64,000 nt of DNA from CAVPTL01 sp963794415 (GCA_963794415.1 CAWCDI010000001.1:1488001-1552000); one strand, 5' to 3'; counted from the first letter of the stretch, positions 17,049 to 26,341 are shown. The notes: generated by a model not told the origin, from the sequence alone. A program made the numbers and translations.

Positions 17049-18596
17049 ATGATTGAGACGCAGGTGCTCATCATCGGCGGCGGCGCCACAGGTACGGCGG
17101 TCGCCCGCGATGCTGCTCTGCGCGGAATGGACGTCGTGCTCATCGAGAAGCGCGACCTGGCCGAGGGCACCACCGGCCGCTTCCACGGCCTGCTGCACTC
17201 CGGCGGGCGCTACGTGGTGAAGGATCCGCTGGCCGCCAAGGAGTGCATGGACGAGAACGTCATCCTGCGCCGGATCGCGGCCGACGCGGTGGAGGACACC
17301 GGCGGCCTCTTCGTCACTCCCCCGGGCGATGACACCGCCTACGGCGACGAGTTCGTCACCGGCTGCAAGGAGGCGGGGATCCCCGTCGAGGAGATCACTC
17401 CCGGAGAGGCTCTGCGGCGCGAGCCGCTGCTGCACCCCGGCACGCAGCGCGCTTTCACGGTGCCGGACGCAACCATCGACGGCTGGCGGATGGTGTGGGG
17501 CTGTGCTCGCGACGTCGAGCGCCACGGCGGCAAGGTCTTGACCTACCACGAGCTGGACGATTTGGTGCTGGACGGCGAGCGCGTGGTGGGCGCGCGCGTG
17601 CGCGATGTGCGCACGGGTGAGATGAAGGAGATCCGCGCCGAGATGACGGTGAGCGCCAGCGGCGCCTGGGCCGGCAAGGTGGCCGACATGGCCGGCTGCG
17701 AGGTCACCGTCAAGGGCGGCCGCGGGATCATGATCGCGATGAACCACCGGCTGGTGCAGGCCGTGGTCAACCGCTGCCGGATGCCGGGCGACTCCGACAT
17801 CCTCGTCCCGATCCGCACCGTGAGCGTGCTGGGCACCACCGACAGCCCCACGGACGATCCCGACGATACGTCCATTCCCGCCGTCGAGATCCAGCAGATG
17901 ATCGACGACGGCGCCGAGATGATCCCCCACCTCGCCGACGCGCGCGCGCTTCGGGTGTGGGCAGGCATCCGCCCGCTCTACAGCGCGAAGCCCGCGCCGG
18001 GCGGCGACACGCGCGACATCAGCCGCAACTTCGCGCTGCTCGACCACCGCGAGCACGACGGCGTCGAGGGCTTCGTCACCATCACGGGCGGCAAGCTCAC
18101 GACTGCCCGGCTGATGGCCGAGAAGGCCATCGACCTGGTGGCCGAGCGGCTCGGCGTCGAGACGCCGTGCGCCACCGCCACCGAGCCGCTGCCCGGCTCC
18201 GAGCACAACCGGCCGATGCAGATCACCGACCGGCTGGAGCACCGCGAGGAGACGCTTCACTCCGATCAGGCCATCTGCGAGTGCGAGCTGGTGACGCGCG
18301 GGATGCTGCTCGAGGCCCAGGCGAACCGGCCCACCAACAACCTGGACGATCTGCGCCGCACGCTGCGGCTGGGGATGGGGCCGTGTCAGGGCGGGTTCTG
18401 CATCCCCCGCGCGGCGGCCGCACTGGTCGCGGCCGAGCGCATGGATGCGCCCACGGCCAATCGGGCCATCGAAGGGTTTGCGGAGGAGCGCTGGAAGGGC
18501 GTGTGGCCGCTTCTGGCCGGCCGCCAGGCCCGTCAGGCACGGCTCGACGAGTGGCTCACCGACGGCGCCCTCGACGTCAGGCACCTGCCGCAGTGA
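17049..18596 (+). CDS. glpA: anaerobic glycerol-3-phosphate dehydrogenase subunit A
   Basis: 515 aa. FAD-binding VLIIGGGATGTAVARD at the N-terminus, DAO-type FAD-oxidoreductase core (RFHGLLHSGGRYV, ITGGKLTTARLMAE), and a C-terminal BFD-like [2Fe-2S] region with cysteines in ICECELV and GMGPCQGGFC. This C-terminal cluster distinguishes GlpA from aerobic GlpD. It oxidises glycerol-3-phosphate to DHAP and passes electrons via GlpB/GlpC to the quinone pool. There is no obvious ribosome-binding site before the ATG. Its stop overlaps the GTG of glpB. Confidence 0.93.
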   Translation: MIETQVLIIGGGATGTAVARDAALRGMDVVLIEKRDLAEGTTGRFHGLLHSGGRYVVKDPLAAKECMDENVILRRIAADAVEDTGGLFVTPPGDDTAYGDEFVTGCKEAGIPVEEITPGEALRREPLLHPGTQRAFTVPDATIDGWRMVWGCARDVERHGGKVLTYHELDDLVLDGERVVGARVRDVRTGEMKEIRAEMTVSASGAWAGKVADMAGCEVTVKGGRGIMIAMNHRLVQAVVNRCRMPGDSDILVPIRTVSVLGTTDSPTDDPDDTSIPAVEIQQMIDDGAEMIPHLADARALRVWAGIRPLYSAKPAPGGDTRDISRNFALLDHREHDGVEGFVTITGGKLTTARLMAEKAIDLVAERLGVETPCATATEPLPGSEHNRPMQITDRLEHREETLHSDQAICECELVTRGMLLEAQANRPTNNLDDLRRTLRLGMGPCQGGFCIPRAAAALVAAERMDAPTANRAIEGFAEERWKGVWPLLAGRQARQARLDEWLTDGALDVRHLPQ

Positions 18597-19849
18597 GCCG
18601 CACCATCGTGATCGGCGCGGGGCTCGCCGGGCTGGTGTGCGCGCTTCGCATCGCCGACGGCGGCGGCAAGGTCACGGTGGTCTCGACGGGGGCCGGGTCG
18701 CTCCAGCTCGGGGGTGCGGCCCTGGACGTGCTGGGCTACGCGCCCGACCGCATCGACCGCCCGCTCGAGGCGCTGGGCGATCTGCCAGAGGGCCATCCGT
18801 ACCACGCGATCGGCCGCGAGCGCGTCTCGGCGTCGCTCGCCTGGCTGCGCGAGCGGCTGCCCGAGATGCGGATCACCGGCGACGGCGAGCAGAACCTGCT
18901 GCTCTCCACCGCCATCGGCGTGGTCCGGCCGACCGCGGCGGCCCAGCACTCGGTGGCCGCCGGTGATCTGCGAAGCGGCGGCTCGGTGGTGTTCGCGGGG
19001 CTTCCGTCGCTGAAGGACTTCGTGCCCCAGCTGGTGGCCGCGAACGTCGCCAAGGCGGCCTTCCCCAAGGGCGTGAGCATCGAGACGCGGGCTGTCGATG
19101 CGGTGATGCCCGAGGGCAGCGACGCCGACATCTCGCCGCTCAACATGGCGCGGCTCTTCGACGACCCCGCGACGCGCCTCGCGCTGGTGAAGGCGGTGCG
19201 AAACGCCGTCGGCACCGCCGATGGGGCGAAGGTCGGCCTGCCGGCCGTGCTCGGCGCGAACTACCACGCAGACGCGCACACGGCCATGTCCGACGCCCTC
19301 GGCACCGAGGTGTTCGAGGTGCCGACGATCCCGCCGTCAGTCCCCGGCATCCGGCTCTACCGGGCGCTCACGGGCGAGCTGCGGCTACGCGGCGGCCGCG
19401 TGATCCTGGGCGTGACGGTACACGGCGCCGAGACGGACGGCGGACGCATCACCGGGGTGCACGGCGGCGTCGCCGGGCGCACCCGTACGTTCGCGGCCGA
19501 CTCCGTGGTGCTCGCGACCGGCGGCCTCGCGGTGGGCGGCATCGAGCTCGATCGCATGAGCGGGCCGCGCGAGTCCGTGTTCGGGCTCGACCTGGCCGGA
19601 GCGCCCGAAGGCGACCCGTTCGTGGCCGACGTCCACGCCGAGAACCCCATCGACCGCACCGGCGTCGCCATCGACGACAGGCTGCGGCCGCTGAAGGCCG
19701 ACGGCACCGTCGCCTACCCCAACCTCTACGCCGCGGGCGGGATCCTCGCGGGTGCCGTGCCGTGGCACGAGATGTCGGGCAACGGCCTCGCGCTCGCATC
19801 GGGGCTCGCGGCCGCCGAAACGCTACTGTCAGAGGAGTCCAATGCTTGA
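18593..19849 (+). CDS. glpB: anaerobic glycerol-3-phosphate dehydrogenase subunit B
   Basis: 418 aa, matching GlpB length. GTG start overlapping the glpA stop (GTGA). Rossmann TIVIGAGLAGLVCALR at the N-terminus and the conserved end AAGGILAGAVPWHEMSGNG. GlpB is the FMN-carrying subunit of the GlpABC complex. It overlaps glpC by eight bases. Confidence 0.92.
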   Translation: MSRTIVIGAGLAGLVCALRIADGGGKVTVVSTGAGSLQLGGAALDVLGYAPDRIDRPLEALGDLPEGHPYHAIGRERVSASLAWLRERLPEMRITGDGEQNLLLSTAIGVVRPTAAAQHSVAAGDLRSGGSVVFAGLPSLKDFVPQLVAANVAKAAFPKGVSIETRAVDAVMPEGSDADISPLNMARLFDDPATRLALVKAVRNAVGTADGAKVGLPAVLGANYHADAHTAMSDALGTEVFEVPTIPPSVPGIRLYRALTGELRLRGGRVILGVTVHGAETDGGRITGVHGGVAGRTRTFAADSVVLATGGLAVGGIELDRMSGPRESVFGLDLAGAPEGDPFVADVHAENPIDRTGVAIDDRLRPLKADGTVAYPNLYAAGGILAGAVPWHEMSGNGLALASGLAAAETLLSEESNA

Positions 19850-21056
19850 CATCCGAGAGTCACTGGACGGCTGCGTCAAGTGCACGGTGTGTGAGACGTT
19901 CTGCCCGGTAGCCGCGGTCACGCCGCTCTTCCCCGGCCCCAAGTACGCCGGGCCCCAGAGCGAGCGGTTCCGAAACCCCGAGGACACGGTCGATGCGTCG
20001 CTCGACTACTGCTCGGGCTGCGGCATCTGCACGCAGGTGTGCCCGCAGGACGTGCACATCGCCGAGATCAACGCGCAGGCGCGGGCCGAGATGAAGGCCG
20101 AGGCGGGCATGCCGCTGCGCGACCAGGTGATCGCGCGCCCGACGGTGCTCGCGGCGCTCTCGCGGCCCATCGCACCGCTCGCGAACCTGTCGCTCGAGAT
20201 CAAGCCATTCCGGATCGGGCTCGAGAAGACGCTCGGCATCCACCGCGACGCGGCGCTGCCGGAGTTCGCGTTTCGCACGTTCCAGTCGTGGGCGAAGAAG
20301 CACCCCCGGCCGCAGAACACGAAGGGCACGGTCGTCTACTTCCACGGCTGCGCTGCGAACAACAACGATCCGCGGCTGGGCAAGCTCACGGTGCAGGTGC
20401 TGGAGCACAACGGCTACCGCGTGGTGGTGCCGCCGCAGGGCTGCTGCGGGCTGCCGCTGCAATCCAACGGCGCGTTCGAGCCCGCGCGCAAGTACCTGCG
20501 AAACCTGGTGGCGCGCCTCGCGCCGCACGCGAAGAAGGGCGCCACGATCGTCGCGACGTCCACCAGCTGCGGGCTGATGCTGAAGCGCGAGGGCCACGAG
20601 GTGCTGGGCGTGGACGACCCCGATCTGCTGCTGGTGGGCGAGCACACGTTCGACATCATGGAGTTCCTGCTCGACCTGCACGACCGCGACGAGCTGCGCA
20701 CCGACTTCCAGCCGCTGGCGCTGACGGTGCCCTACCACCAGCCCTGCCAGGGCCGCGGGCACGGGTTCGGCAAGCCGGCGCTGGACGTGCTCGACCTGAT
20801 CCCCGACCTGAACGTGATCGAGGTGGATCACGTCTGCTGCGGGGTGGCGGGCACGTACGGGCTGAAGAAGGAGAAGTACGACATCGCGATGGACGTGGGC
20901 GCGCCGCTCTTCGCCGACATCCTGCAGTCGAATGCCGACGTCTCGGCGTGCGACTCGGAGACATGCCGCTGGCACATTGCAAAGGCGACGGACATCCCGA
21001 GCGTCCACCCGATCGAGCTGCTCCACCAGGCTTACGGCCTGCCCGAGCCCGACTGA
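19842..21056 (+). CDS. glpC: anaerobic glycerol-3-phosphate dehydrogenase subunit C
   Basis: 404 aa. Two 4Fe-4S ferredoxin motifs (CVKCTVCETFCPV at residues 11-23 and CSGCGICTQVCPQ) and two CCG heterodisulfide-reductase-like domains (PPQGCCGLPL, VDHVCCGVAGTYG). Start chosen at the ATG with AGAGGAG upstream, inside the glpB end. GlpC links the GlpAB dimer to the membrane and menaquinone. The last gene of the operon, it is convergent with plsY four bases away. Confidence 0.94.
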   Translation: MLDIRESLDGCVKCTVCETFCPVAAVTPLFPGPKYAGPQSERFRNPEDTVDASLDYCSGCGICTQVCPQDVHIAEINAQARAEMKAEAGMPLRDQVIARPTVLAALSRPIAPLANLSLEIKPFRIGLEKTLGIHRDAALPEFAFRTFQSWAKKHPRPQNTKGTVVYFHGCAANNNDPRLGKLTVQVLEHNGYRVVVPPQGCCGLPLQSNGAFEPARKYLRNLVARLAPHAKKGATIVATSTSCGLMLKREGHEVLGVDDPDLLLVGEHTFDIMEFLLDLHDRDELRTDFQPLALTVPYHQPCQGRGHGFGKPALDVLDLIPDLNVIEVDHVCCGVAGTYGLKKEKYDIAMDVGAPLFADILQSNADVSACDSETCRWHIAKATDIPSVHPIELLHQAYGLPEPD

Positions 21057-21060
21057 GACG

Positions 21061-21681
21061 CTATTTCGCCGGCGCGCGCCGCGCCCAGAAGCGGCGCGAG
21101 AAGGTGAACTGGTTCTCCGTGCCGTGCATCAGCCGGCTGATGTTCTTGCGGTGCAGGAAGATCACCACCAGCGCGCTCGCCGTCAGGAAGATCATCACCG
21201 CCAAACTCGCCCCCGTGAAGTACGCCACCACGGGCACCACGACGCATCCCGAGAGCGATGCGACGCTCGAGTACCGCGTGATCAGGAGCATCGCGACCCA
21301 CACGACCACCGCGACCAGCGCGGCGATCGGCGCCACCACGATGGTGACTCCCATGCCCGTCGCAACCGACTTCCCGCCCACCGCGAACTTCAGGAAGATC
21401 GGCCGGAAGTGCCCGAACATCGCGGCCGCACCGGCCACCACCGCGCCGAGCGAGCCGGCCACCGCCAGGCCGATGCCCGCCGCCACCGCGCCCTTGGCGA
21501 TGTCGAGCAGCGCGACCGTGATCCCCAGCCGCTTGCCCGCCACCCGCACGACGTTTGCCGCCCCCATGTTGCCGCTGCCATGCTGGCGGATGTCGATGTG
21601 CTTCGTCCAGAGCGGCAGCCAGTACCCCCACGCGGTGCTTCCGAGCAGGTAGCCAACGACGATGAGGACGAGGAGATCCAC
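21061..21681 (-). CDS. plsY: acyl-phosphate:glycerol-3-phosphate acyltransferase
   Basis: 206 aa membrane protein with all three PlsY motifs: HGSGNMGAANVVR, VGGKSVATGMG and FLHRKNISRLMHGTE. It acylates glycerol-3-phosphate with acyl-phosphate, the first step of phosphatidic acid synthesis. GTG start. It is separated from dhaK upstream by a 16-bp terminator hairpin and convergent with glpC. It competes with GlpABC for glycerol-3-phosphate, so the location is metabolically meaningful. Confidence 0.95.
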   Translation of the reverse strand: MDLLVLIVVGYLLGSTAWGYWLPLWTKHIDIRQHGSGNMGAANVVRVAGKRLGITVALLDIAKGAVAAGIGLAVAGSLGAVVAGAAAMFGHFRPIFLKFAVGGKSVATGMGVTIVVAPIAALVAVVVWVAMLLITRYSSVASLSGCVVVPVVAYFTGASLAVMIFLTASALVVIFLHRKNISRLMHGTENQFTFSRRFWARRAPAK

Positions 21682-21700
21682 GGCGGTCAGCCATGTTACC

Positions 21701-21737
21701 CGCGATGAGGGCCCCGATTCGCGGGGCCCTCATCGCG
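21701..21737. terminator. 16-bp perfect hairpin between dhaK and plsY
   Basis: CGCGATGAGGGCCCCG, loop ATTCG, CGGGGCCCTCATCGCG. It lies eight bases after the dhaK stop and before the plsY start on the minus strand, so it should end the dha operon transcript. No T tract is present. Confidence 0.75.
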
Positions 21738-21744
21738 ACGGGGA

Positions 21745-22740
21745 TTAGAAGACGCGGATCGGCACCTCGGCCGGGGCGTCCAGGAGCTCGCGGAGCTCGT
21801 CGTCGAGCTTCACCAGCGTGACCGAAGCGCCGGCCATGTCGAGCGACGTGCAGTACTCGCCGACGTAGCTCTTGTCGACGGTGATGCCCTTGTCCGCCAG
21901 CTGCTGATGCGCCCGGCGGTAGAGGATGTAGAGCTCGGAGATCGGCGTGCCGCCGAGGCCGTTGATCATCAGCGCGACGTGATCGCCCGACTCGTACGGC
22001 AGGTCGGTGACCACCGCGTCGAGCATCTCGTCGATGATCGCATCCGCGTTGGTCAGCTTCTCACGGCGGCGGCCCGGCTCACCATGGATGCCGACGCCCA
22101 TCTCGATCTCGTCGTCGCCCAGCTCGAACAGCGGCGAGCCCTTGGCCGGCGGCGTGCACGACGTGAGCGCCATGCCCATCGTCCGCGTGACGGAGTTGAC
22201 CCTGTTGCCGAGCGCGACCAGCGCATCGAGGTCGGCACCCTTCTCCGAGGCGGCCCCGACGGCCTTGATCACGAAGAAGTTGCCCGCCACGCCGCGGCGG
22301 CCCACGGTGTAGGTCGAGTCCTTCACCGACACGTCGTCGTCGACCATGATGGTCTCGATGCGGACGCCCTCGGCCTCGGCCATCTCCTTGCCCATGTCGA
22401 ACGCCATGCGGTCGCCGGTGTAGTTGTTGACGATGTGCAGCACGCCCTTGCCGGAGTTCAGGAGCTTGCTGGTCTCGAGCACGTAGTCCATCGGCGGCGC
22501 GGCGAACACGTCGCCCGGACACGCGGCGTCCAGCATGCCCTTGCCCACGATCATCACGTGGGCGGGCTCATGCCCCGAGCCGGAGCCCTGCACGATCGAC
22601 ACCTTGTTGTCGTTGGGGGCATCGGTGCGCATGATGAGGTTGTACTCCGGCACGTACTTGATCGTGTCCGGGTTGGCAAGCGCGATGCCCTCGAGCATCT
22701 CAGGAACGAACGCCTGCGGATCGTTGACGAACTTCTTCAT
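21745..22740 (-). CDS. dhaK: dihydroxyacetone kinase subunit DhaK
   Basis: 331 aa. GSGSGHEPAH near residue 52 and GVGIHGEPGRRRE with His219, the residue that binds the ketone substrate covalently as a hemiaminal. Binds dihydroxyacetone for phosphorylation by DhaL. Start at the ATG after AGGAGGGG (a GTG one codon upstream is possible). It forms an operon with dhaL, a HAD phosphatase and a class II aldolase. No DhaM phosphocarrier is in the window, so the phosphate donor is either ATP bound by DhaL or a DhaM elsewhere. Related DhaK-type kinases act on erythrulose and similar sugars. Confidence 0.92.
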   Translation of the reverse strand: MKKFVNDPQAFVPEMLEGIALANPDTIKYVPEYNLIMRTDAPNDNKVSIVQGSGSGHEPAHVMIVGKGMLDAACPGDVFAAPPMDYVLETSKLLNSGKGVLHIVNNYTGDRMAFDMGKEMAEAEGVRIETIMVDDDVSVKDSTYTVGRRGVAGNFFVIKAVGAASEKGADLDALVALGNRVNSVTRTMGMALTSCTPPAKGSPLFELGDDEIEMGVGIHGEPGRRREKLTNADAIIDEMLDAVVTDLPYESGDHVALMINGLGGTPISELYILYRRAHQQLADKGITVDKSYVGEYCTSLDMAGASVTLVKLDDELRELLDAPAEVPIRVF

Positions 22741-22778
22741 CACCCCTCCTGGTCAGTTTGGCCCGGGCCGGAGTTGGC

Positions 22779-23429
22779 CTAGGCGTCCCACACCTTTGCG
22801 ATGTTCTCGAACATCACCGCCACGGCAACCGCGCCGGCGTCGAGCGAGCCGATGCTGCGCTCGCCGGAGTACGCCGCCCGTCCGCGCTGGGCGACCATCT
22901 CGCGGGTCGCCTCGGCAGATGCCCGCGCGGTCTGCGCGGCCTCGCTGATCGCCGCGGCCACCGACGCGCGCGAGCCGTCCGATGCCGCGAGCGAGGTCTT
23001 CAACCGCTCGGTCGCCGGCACGAGCGCATCGAGCAGCGTCTTCTCCCCCAGGTCGGCGCCGCCGCGGGCCTTGATCCCCTCGACTGCGGCGTTCAGGCCG
23101 GCGATCACGTCGTCTGCGGTCAGCTCGGTCTTGTCGCCGATCGTGGCGCCCATGCGCAGCATCGCGGTGCCCCAGATGGGGCCGGACGTGCCGCCCACGC
23201 GGCTCGTGATGACCACGGCCACGCGCTTCACGAACGTGCCGGGATCGGTGCGGTCGAAGTCGTCCCAGCCCTCGAGCACCTTCTCGAACCCGCGCGCCAG
23301 CGAGTAGCCGAAGTCGCCGTCGCCGACGACGGCGTCGAGGTCGGAGAAGTACTTCTCGTTCTCGACGGCGGTGTCGGCCATCGTCTTGATCACGAGCTCG
23401 ACGTCTGACTGGAGCGGTGCATCAGCCAC
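22779..23429 (-). CDS. dhaL: dihydroxyacetone kinase subunit DhaL
   Basis: 216 aa. Nucleotide/Mg-binding AVVGDGDFGYSLARGFE, then GGTSGPIWGTA and LDAGAVAVAVMFENI, as in the DhaL helical barrel. Start set at a GTG six bases after GGAGG, giving the usual length; an upstream start at 23465 would overlap the HAD gene further. It phosphorylates dihydroxyacetone held by DhaK. It overlaps the HAD gene by eight bases. Confidence 0.92.
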   Translation of the reverse strand: MADAPLQSDVELVIKTMADTAVENEKYFSDLDAVVGDGDFGYSLARGFEKVLEGWDDFDRTDPGTFVKRVAVVITSRVGGTSGPIWGTAMLRMGATIGDKTELTADDVIAGLNAAVEGIKARGGADLGEKTLLDALVPATERLKTSLAASDGSRASVAAAISEAAQTARASAEATREMVAQRGRAAYSGERSIGSLDAGAVAVAVMFENIAKVWDA

Positions 23430-24216
23430 TGGATACCTCCGGGCGCGGGGCTGCCAGGCACGCACTGAGATCGTCGAGCGTCACGAACGCTCCGGGCGTG
23501 GCCGGGCTGCGGTTGGCAAGGACTCGCGTTACCTCTCCGCCGGGATCACCCAGGCTGGAGACCACCAGGACCGCCTCGTGCTGGTCCTCGTTCTCTGTGT
23601 AGCCGCTGACGGTGACGACGCAGCGAAGGCCGGCGCCCACGGCGGCCAAAAGGCCGTTGCGCGAGTCCTCCACCACCAGCGCGTCGTCGCGGCCGATGCC
23701 GAGCTGCTCGATCGCGAGCTCGTAGATGTCGGGGGCCGGCTTCTTGGCCGGCACGACGTCGCCCGCCAGCACCAGGAAGCCTGCGGCGGACTCGGCGCCG
23801 ACGACGTGCTCGAGCACCGCGCGCACCGACTCCTCGGCCGAGGTCGATGCCACGGCGAGCTGCCACCCCGCAGCCGCCGCCTCGTCGGTGATGCGCTTGA
23901 TCCCGGGCCGCCCCGGGAGCGCTCCAGAGCGGACGAGCTCCTTGTAGTGGGCCGTCTTTCGCTTGTGCCAGTCGGCCAGCAGCTCGCGCTGGCCCTCCGG
24001 GTCGGCCGGCAGGCCCTCCGCAGCGACGAACTCGGGCGTGAGCAGGCTCGCCATGCGCTCCTTGCCGCCGCCGATGAGGAGCTTCTCGCCGTACTCCTCC
24101 GGCGACCAGTGCACGTGGACGCCGACCTCGTCGAAGGTCTGGTTGAACGCGGGGCGGTGGCCGTCGCGCTCCGTGTCGGCCAGCACGCCGTCACAGTCGA
24201 AGATCAGCGCGGGCAC
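23422..24216 (-). CDS. HAD-superfamily phosphatase/phosphomutase (CbbY/beta-PGM-like)
   Basis: 264 aa, GTG start. HAD motif I FDCDGVLADTE (residues 6-16), motif II VASTS, motif III KKPAPDIY and motif IV VVEDSRNG, with a helical cap at ~20-95. Subfamily I/3 enzymes of this kind act on sugar phosphates (phosphoglycolate, beta-glucose-1-phosphate, glycerol-phosphate-like). In this operon a sugar- or triose-phosphate substrate is likely. It sits five bases after the aldolase stop. The C-terminal ~40 residues extend past the usual core. Confidence 0.85.
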   Translation of the reverse strand: MPALIFDCDGVLADTERDGHRPAFNQTFDEVGVHVHWSPEEYGEKLLIGGGKERMASLLTPEFVAAEGLPADPEGQRELLADWHKRKTAHYKELVRSGALPGRPGIKRITDEAAAAGWQLAVASTSAEESVRAVLEHVVGAESAAGFLVLAGDVVPAKKPAPDIYELAIEQLGIGRDDALVVEDSRNGLLAAVGAGLRCVVTVSGYTENEDQHEAVLVVSSLGDPGGEVTRVLANRSPATPGAFVTLDDLSACLAAPRPEVSSG

Positions 24217-24221
24217 CGCTG

Positions 24222-25079
24222 CTAGGCCTTGCCCTGGCTGCCAAACATCTGGATGTGATGCTTTGCCATCTCCACGACCCGTGCGTGGACGTGGCGGAAG
24301 AGCGACGGCGGATCGTTCTTATTCGGGTTCTCCTCGAGGAACTCGCGGTTCGCCTGGACGTAGGCGATCTTGAGCGCCGTCGAGATGTTCACCTTGGCGC
24401 AGCCCCGCGAGATGAGCTCCTTGAACTGCTCCTCCTGCAGGCCCGTGCCGCCGTGCAGGCAGATCGGGATGGGCTCGGCGGCGACGATCTCCGACACGCG
24501 GTCGTAGTTCAGCTCCGGCTCGGCGGCATACATGCCGTGGGCGGTGCCGATGGCCGGCGCGAAGCAGTCGATCCCGGTCGCGCGGATGAAGTCGAGCGCG
24601 ACGTCGAGCGTCTGCACCAGCCCCTCCTCGTCGGAGCCGACGCCGTCCTCCACTCCGCGGATGCCCTCGATCTCACCCTCCACGTTGGCGCCGTAGCCGC
24701 GCGCCTCCTGTACCACCTCGATGGTCTGGCGGCGGGCCTCTGCGACCGGCAGCTCCGAGCCGTCGAAGAGCACCGAGTTCCAGCCCATCTCGAGGCACTC
24801 GGTGAGCACCGCGCGATCGGGACAGTGGTCGAGGTGCAGCGTGACGGGCACGGGTGCCTTGTCGGCCATGCTGTGAAACATCGTGTAGAGCACGTCGGCG
24901 CCGATCGACTTGACCGTCTTCACCGACGTCTGCAGGATCACGGGCGCCTCGAGCTCGACGGCCGCGGTGAGCACCGCATCGATCGTGAGGTCGTTGACCA
25001 CGTTGAACGCGGCGACGCCGTAGCGCTCGTCGAACGCGCGATCCAGGATCTGCTTGAACGAAACGACCGGCAATCCCAC
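24222..25079 (-). CDS. class II fructose-bisphosphate/ketose-bisphosphate aldolase
   Basis: 285 aa. Class II zinc motifs: TLHLDHCPD (H82, D84, H85), VEGEIEGIRGVEDG, IGTAHGMY and CLHGGTG. It joins DHAP to glyceraldehyde-3-phosphate or another aldehyde; KbaY/GatY/IolJ-type specificity cannot be excluded. It heads the dha operon, so DHAP from DhaKL and from GlpABC can enter hexose phosphates. Start uncertain: the GTG at 25079 sits directly behind GGGGAGG, while a TTG two codons later has better spacing. Confidence 0.88.
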   Translation of the reverse strand: MGLPVVSFKQILDRAFDERYGVAAFNVVNDLTIDAVLTAAVELEAPVILQTSVKTVKSIGADVLYTMFHSMADKAPVPVTLHLDHCPDRAVLTECLEMGWNSVLFDGSELPVAEARRQTIEVVQEARGYGANVEGEIEGIRGVEDGVGSDEEGLVQTLDVALDFIRATGIDCFAPAIGTAHGMYAAEPELNYDRVSEIVAAEPIPICLHGGTGLQEEQFKELISRGCAKVNISTALKIAYVQANREFLEENPNKNDPPSLFRHVHARVVEMAKHHIQMFGSQGKA

Positions 25080-25133
25080 CCCTCCCCGGGTTCAGCGTTC
25101 CGGCAACGGCGCCGGATTCGCAGAGCTTACTCT

Positions 25134-25139
25134 TTTATA
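25134..25139 (-). promoter_or_regulatory. candidate -10 (TATAAA) of the aldolase-dha operon, flanked by CAGCGTTC repeats
   Basis: TATAAA on the minus strand about 55 bases before the aldolase start. The octamer CAGCGTTC occurs on the plus strand at 25093-25100 and again at 25164-25171, the latter inside the dyad GAAC-AGC-GTTC (25161-25171). They bracket the promoter and may bind a repressor. No convincing -35 hexamer is visible. Confidence 0.45.
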
Positions 25140-25182
25140 GCGTCCCCGTGGGCAAAATCCGAACAGCGTTCAGAAAAATACG

Positions 25183-26337
25183 TCAGCCGGTGACTTCGCC
25201 CACGACATCTGCCGGGTTGAACGTCGATTTCCGAAGCGCCTGGTGCTCGAGCTCCTGGTTCAACACCGCCCGCACCGCCCAGAAGAGCGCCAGATCGATG
25301 AGCAGGCCGATGACCGCGGCGAACTGCGTGTGCACGAACGCGAACACCTGCGTGAGGAAGATCGAGACCAGCAGCGCGCGCTCGAACATGGCAAACCCGC
25401 GCTCCCGGTCGCCGCGCAGGACGAGGGCCATCCCGATCACCGCGAGCACCATCGAGAGCACCGTGAAGACGATCACCGCATCGCCCACAAAGTCCTTCTG
25501 CGACGTCGAGAACGGGACGTTGGTGATCTTGCTGCCGTAGCGGAACACCTGCTCCGGCCGGCCGTAGGGGCTCGCAAACCACGTCGCGCCCACCAGCTGG
25601 AGCAGGCTCCCGATGACCCAGACCCCGAGCAGGCCGACCACCGCGGTCTGGAATCCCGGCAGGTCAACCGCCCCGAGCAGGCGGTCGCGCAGCCGCCGGT
25701 AGTACTTGGTGGTGACCAGGATGTGGCGCGGGCGGTGCGCGCGCGGATCGTCCAGCATCTCACGCACGTGCGGCACCAGCGGATCGGACGGGTCGGCGCG
25801 GGCGAGCATCGCAAGCGCCCGGTCACGGCGCTCGGAGCCGAGCCGCACCATCGGCACGTCCTTCGTCATCTCGATCGCGTTCAGGAGGTACTCGCGCTGC
25901 GTGAACACCCGGCCGCGGTCGAGCTGGCGGACGAGGGCGAAGAACGCGATGAAGACGATGTAGATGATCGATGCCGTGGGCTTGAAGAAGTAGTTGTTGT
26001 CGGCGGTGATGAACTTCCCCACCTCGTCGATGAAGAGCCCCAGGCCGATGCCGCCCAGCACCGCGGCGACCTGCCTGGCGGCGGGCACCACGAACGCGAG
26101 CAGGATCATCTGCGCGAACACCATCAGCAGGCCGCCCCAGAGCAGGTGGGCGATGTGCAGCCCGTTGCCGCCGATCTGGGGGTAGTTGGTGAGGTAGAGC
26201 TCGGTGCGGACGCTGAGGATGGTGACGACCGCGCAGATCAGCATCGTGTCGAGCAGATGGGTCATGTCCGCGCGCCGCGGCGGCCACCGCGACATCGCGG
26301 GGCGGTTGATCATGGGATCGTCGGGGAGATCCGACAT
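25183..26337 (-). CDS. multi-pass membrane protein, 384 aa
   Basis: Four hydrophobic segments in the first ~130 residues (from LLDTMLICAVVTIL), a cytoplasmic middle section (RGRVFTQREYLLNAIEMTK...), then three to four further helices near the C-terminus. Not recognised as a transporter family. Start taken at the ATG just after the GT4 stop; an upstream start would overlap that gene. It is the last gene of the glycan run and may anchor or export its product. Confidence 0.7.
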   Translation of the reverse strand: MSDLPDDPMINRPAMSRWPPRRADMTHLLDTMLICAVVTILSVRTELYLTNYPQIGGNGLHIAHLLWGGLLMVFAQMILLAFVVPAARQVAAVLGGIGLGLFIDEVGKFITADNNYFFKPTASIIYIVFIAFFALVRQLDRGRVFTQREYLLNAIEMTKDVPMVRLGSERRDRALAMLARADPSDPLVPHVREMLDDPRAHRPRHILVTTKYYRRLRDRLLGAVDLPGFQTAVVGLLGVWVIGSLLQLVGATWFASPYGRPEQVFRYGSKITNVPFSTSQKDFVGDAVIVFTVLSMVLAVIGMALVLRGDRERGFAMFERALLVSIFLTQVFAFVHTQFAAVIGLLIDLALFWAVRAVLNQELEHQALRKSTFNPADVVGEVTG

Positions 26338-26341
26338 CGGC

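Noticed and set aside
17957..18592. N-terminal extension of the glpB frame
   Set aside because: Out-of-frame reading of glpA; GlpB length and the GTGA overlap fix the start at 18593.
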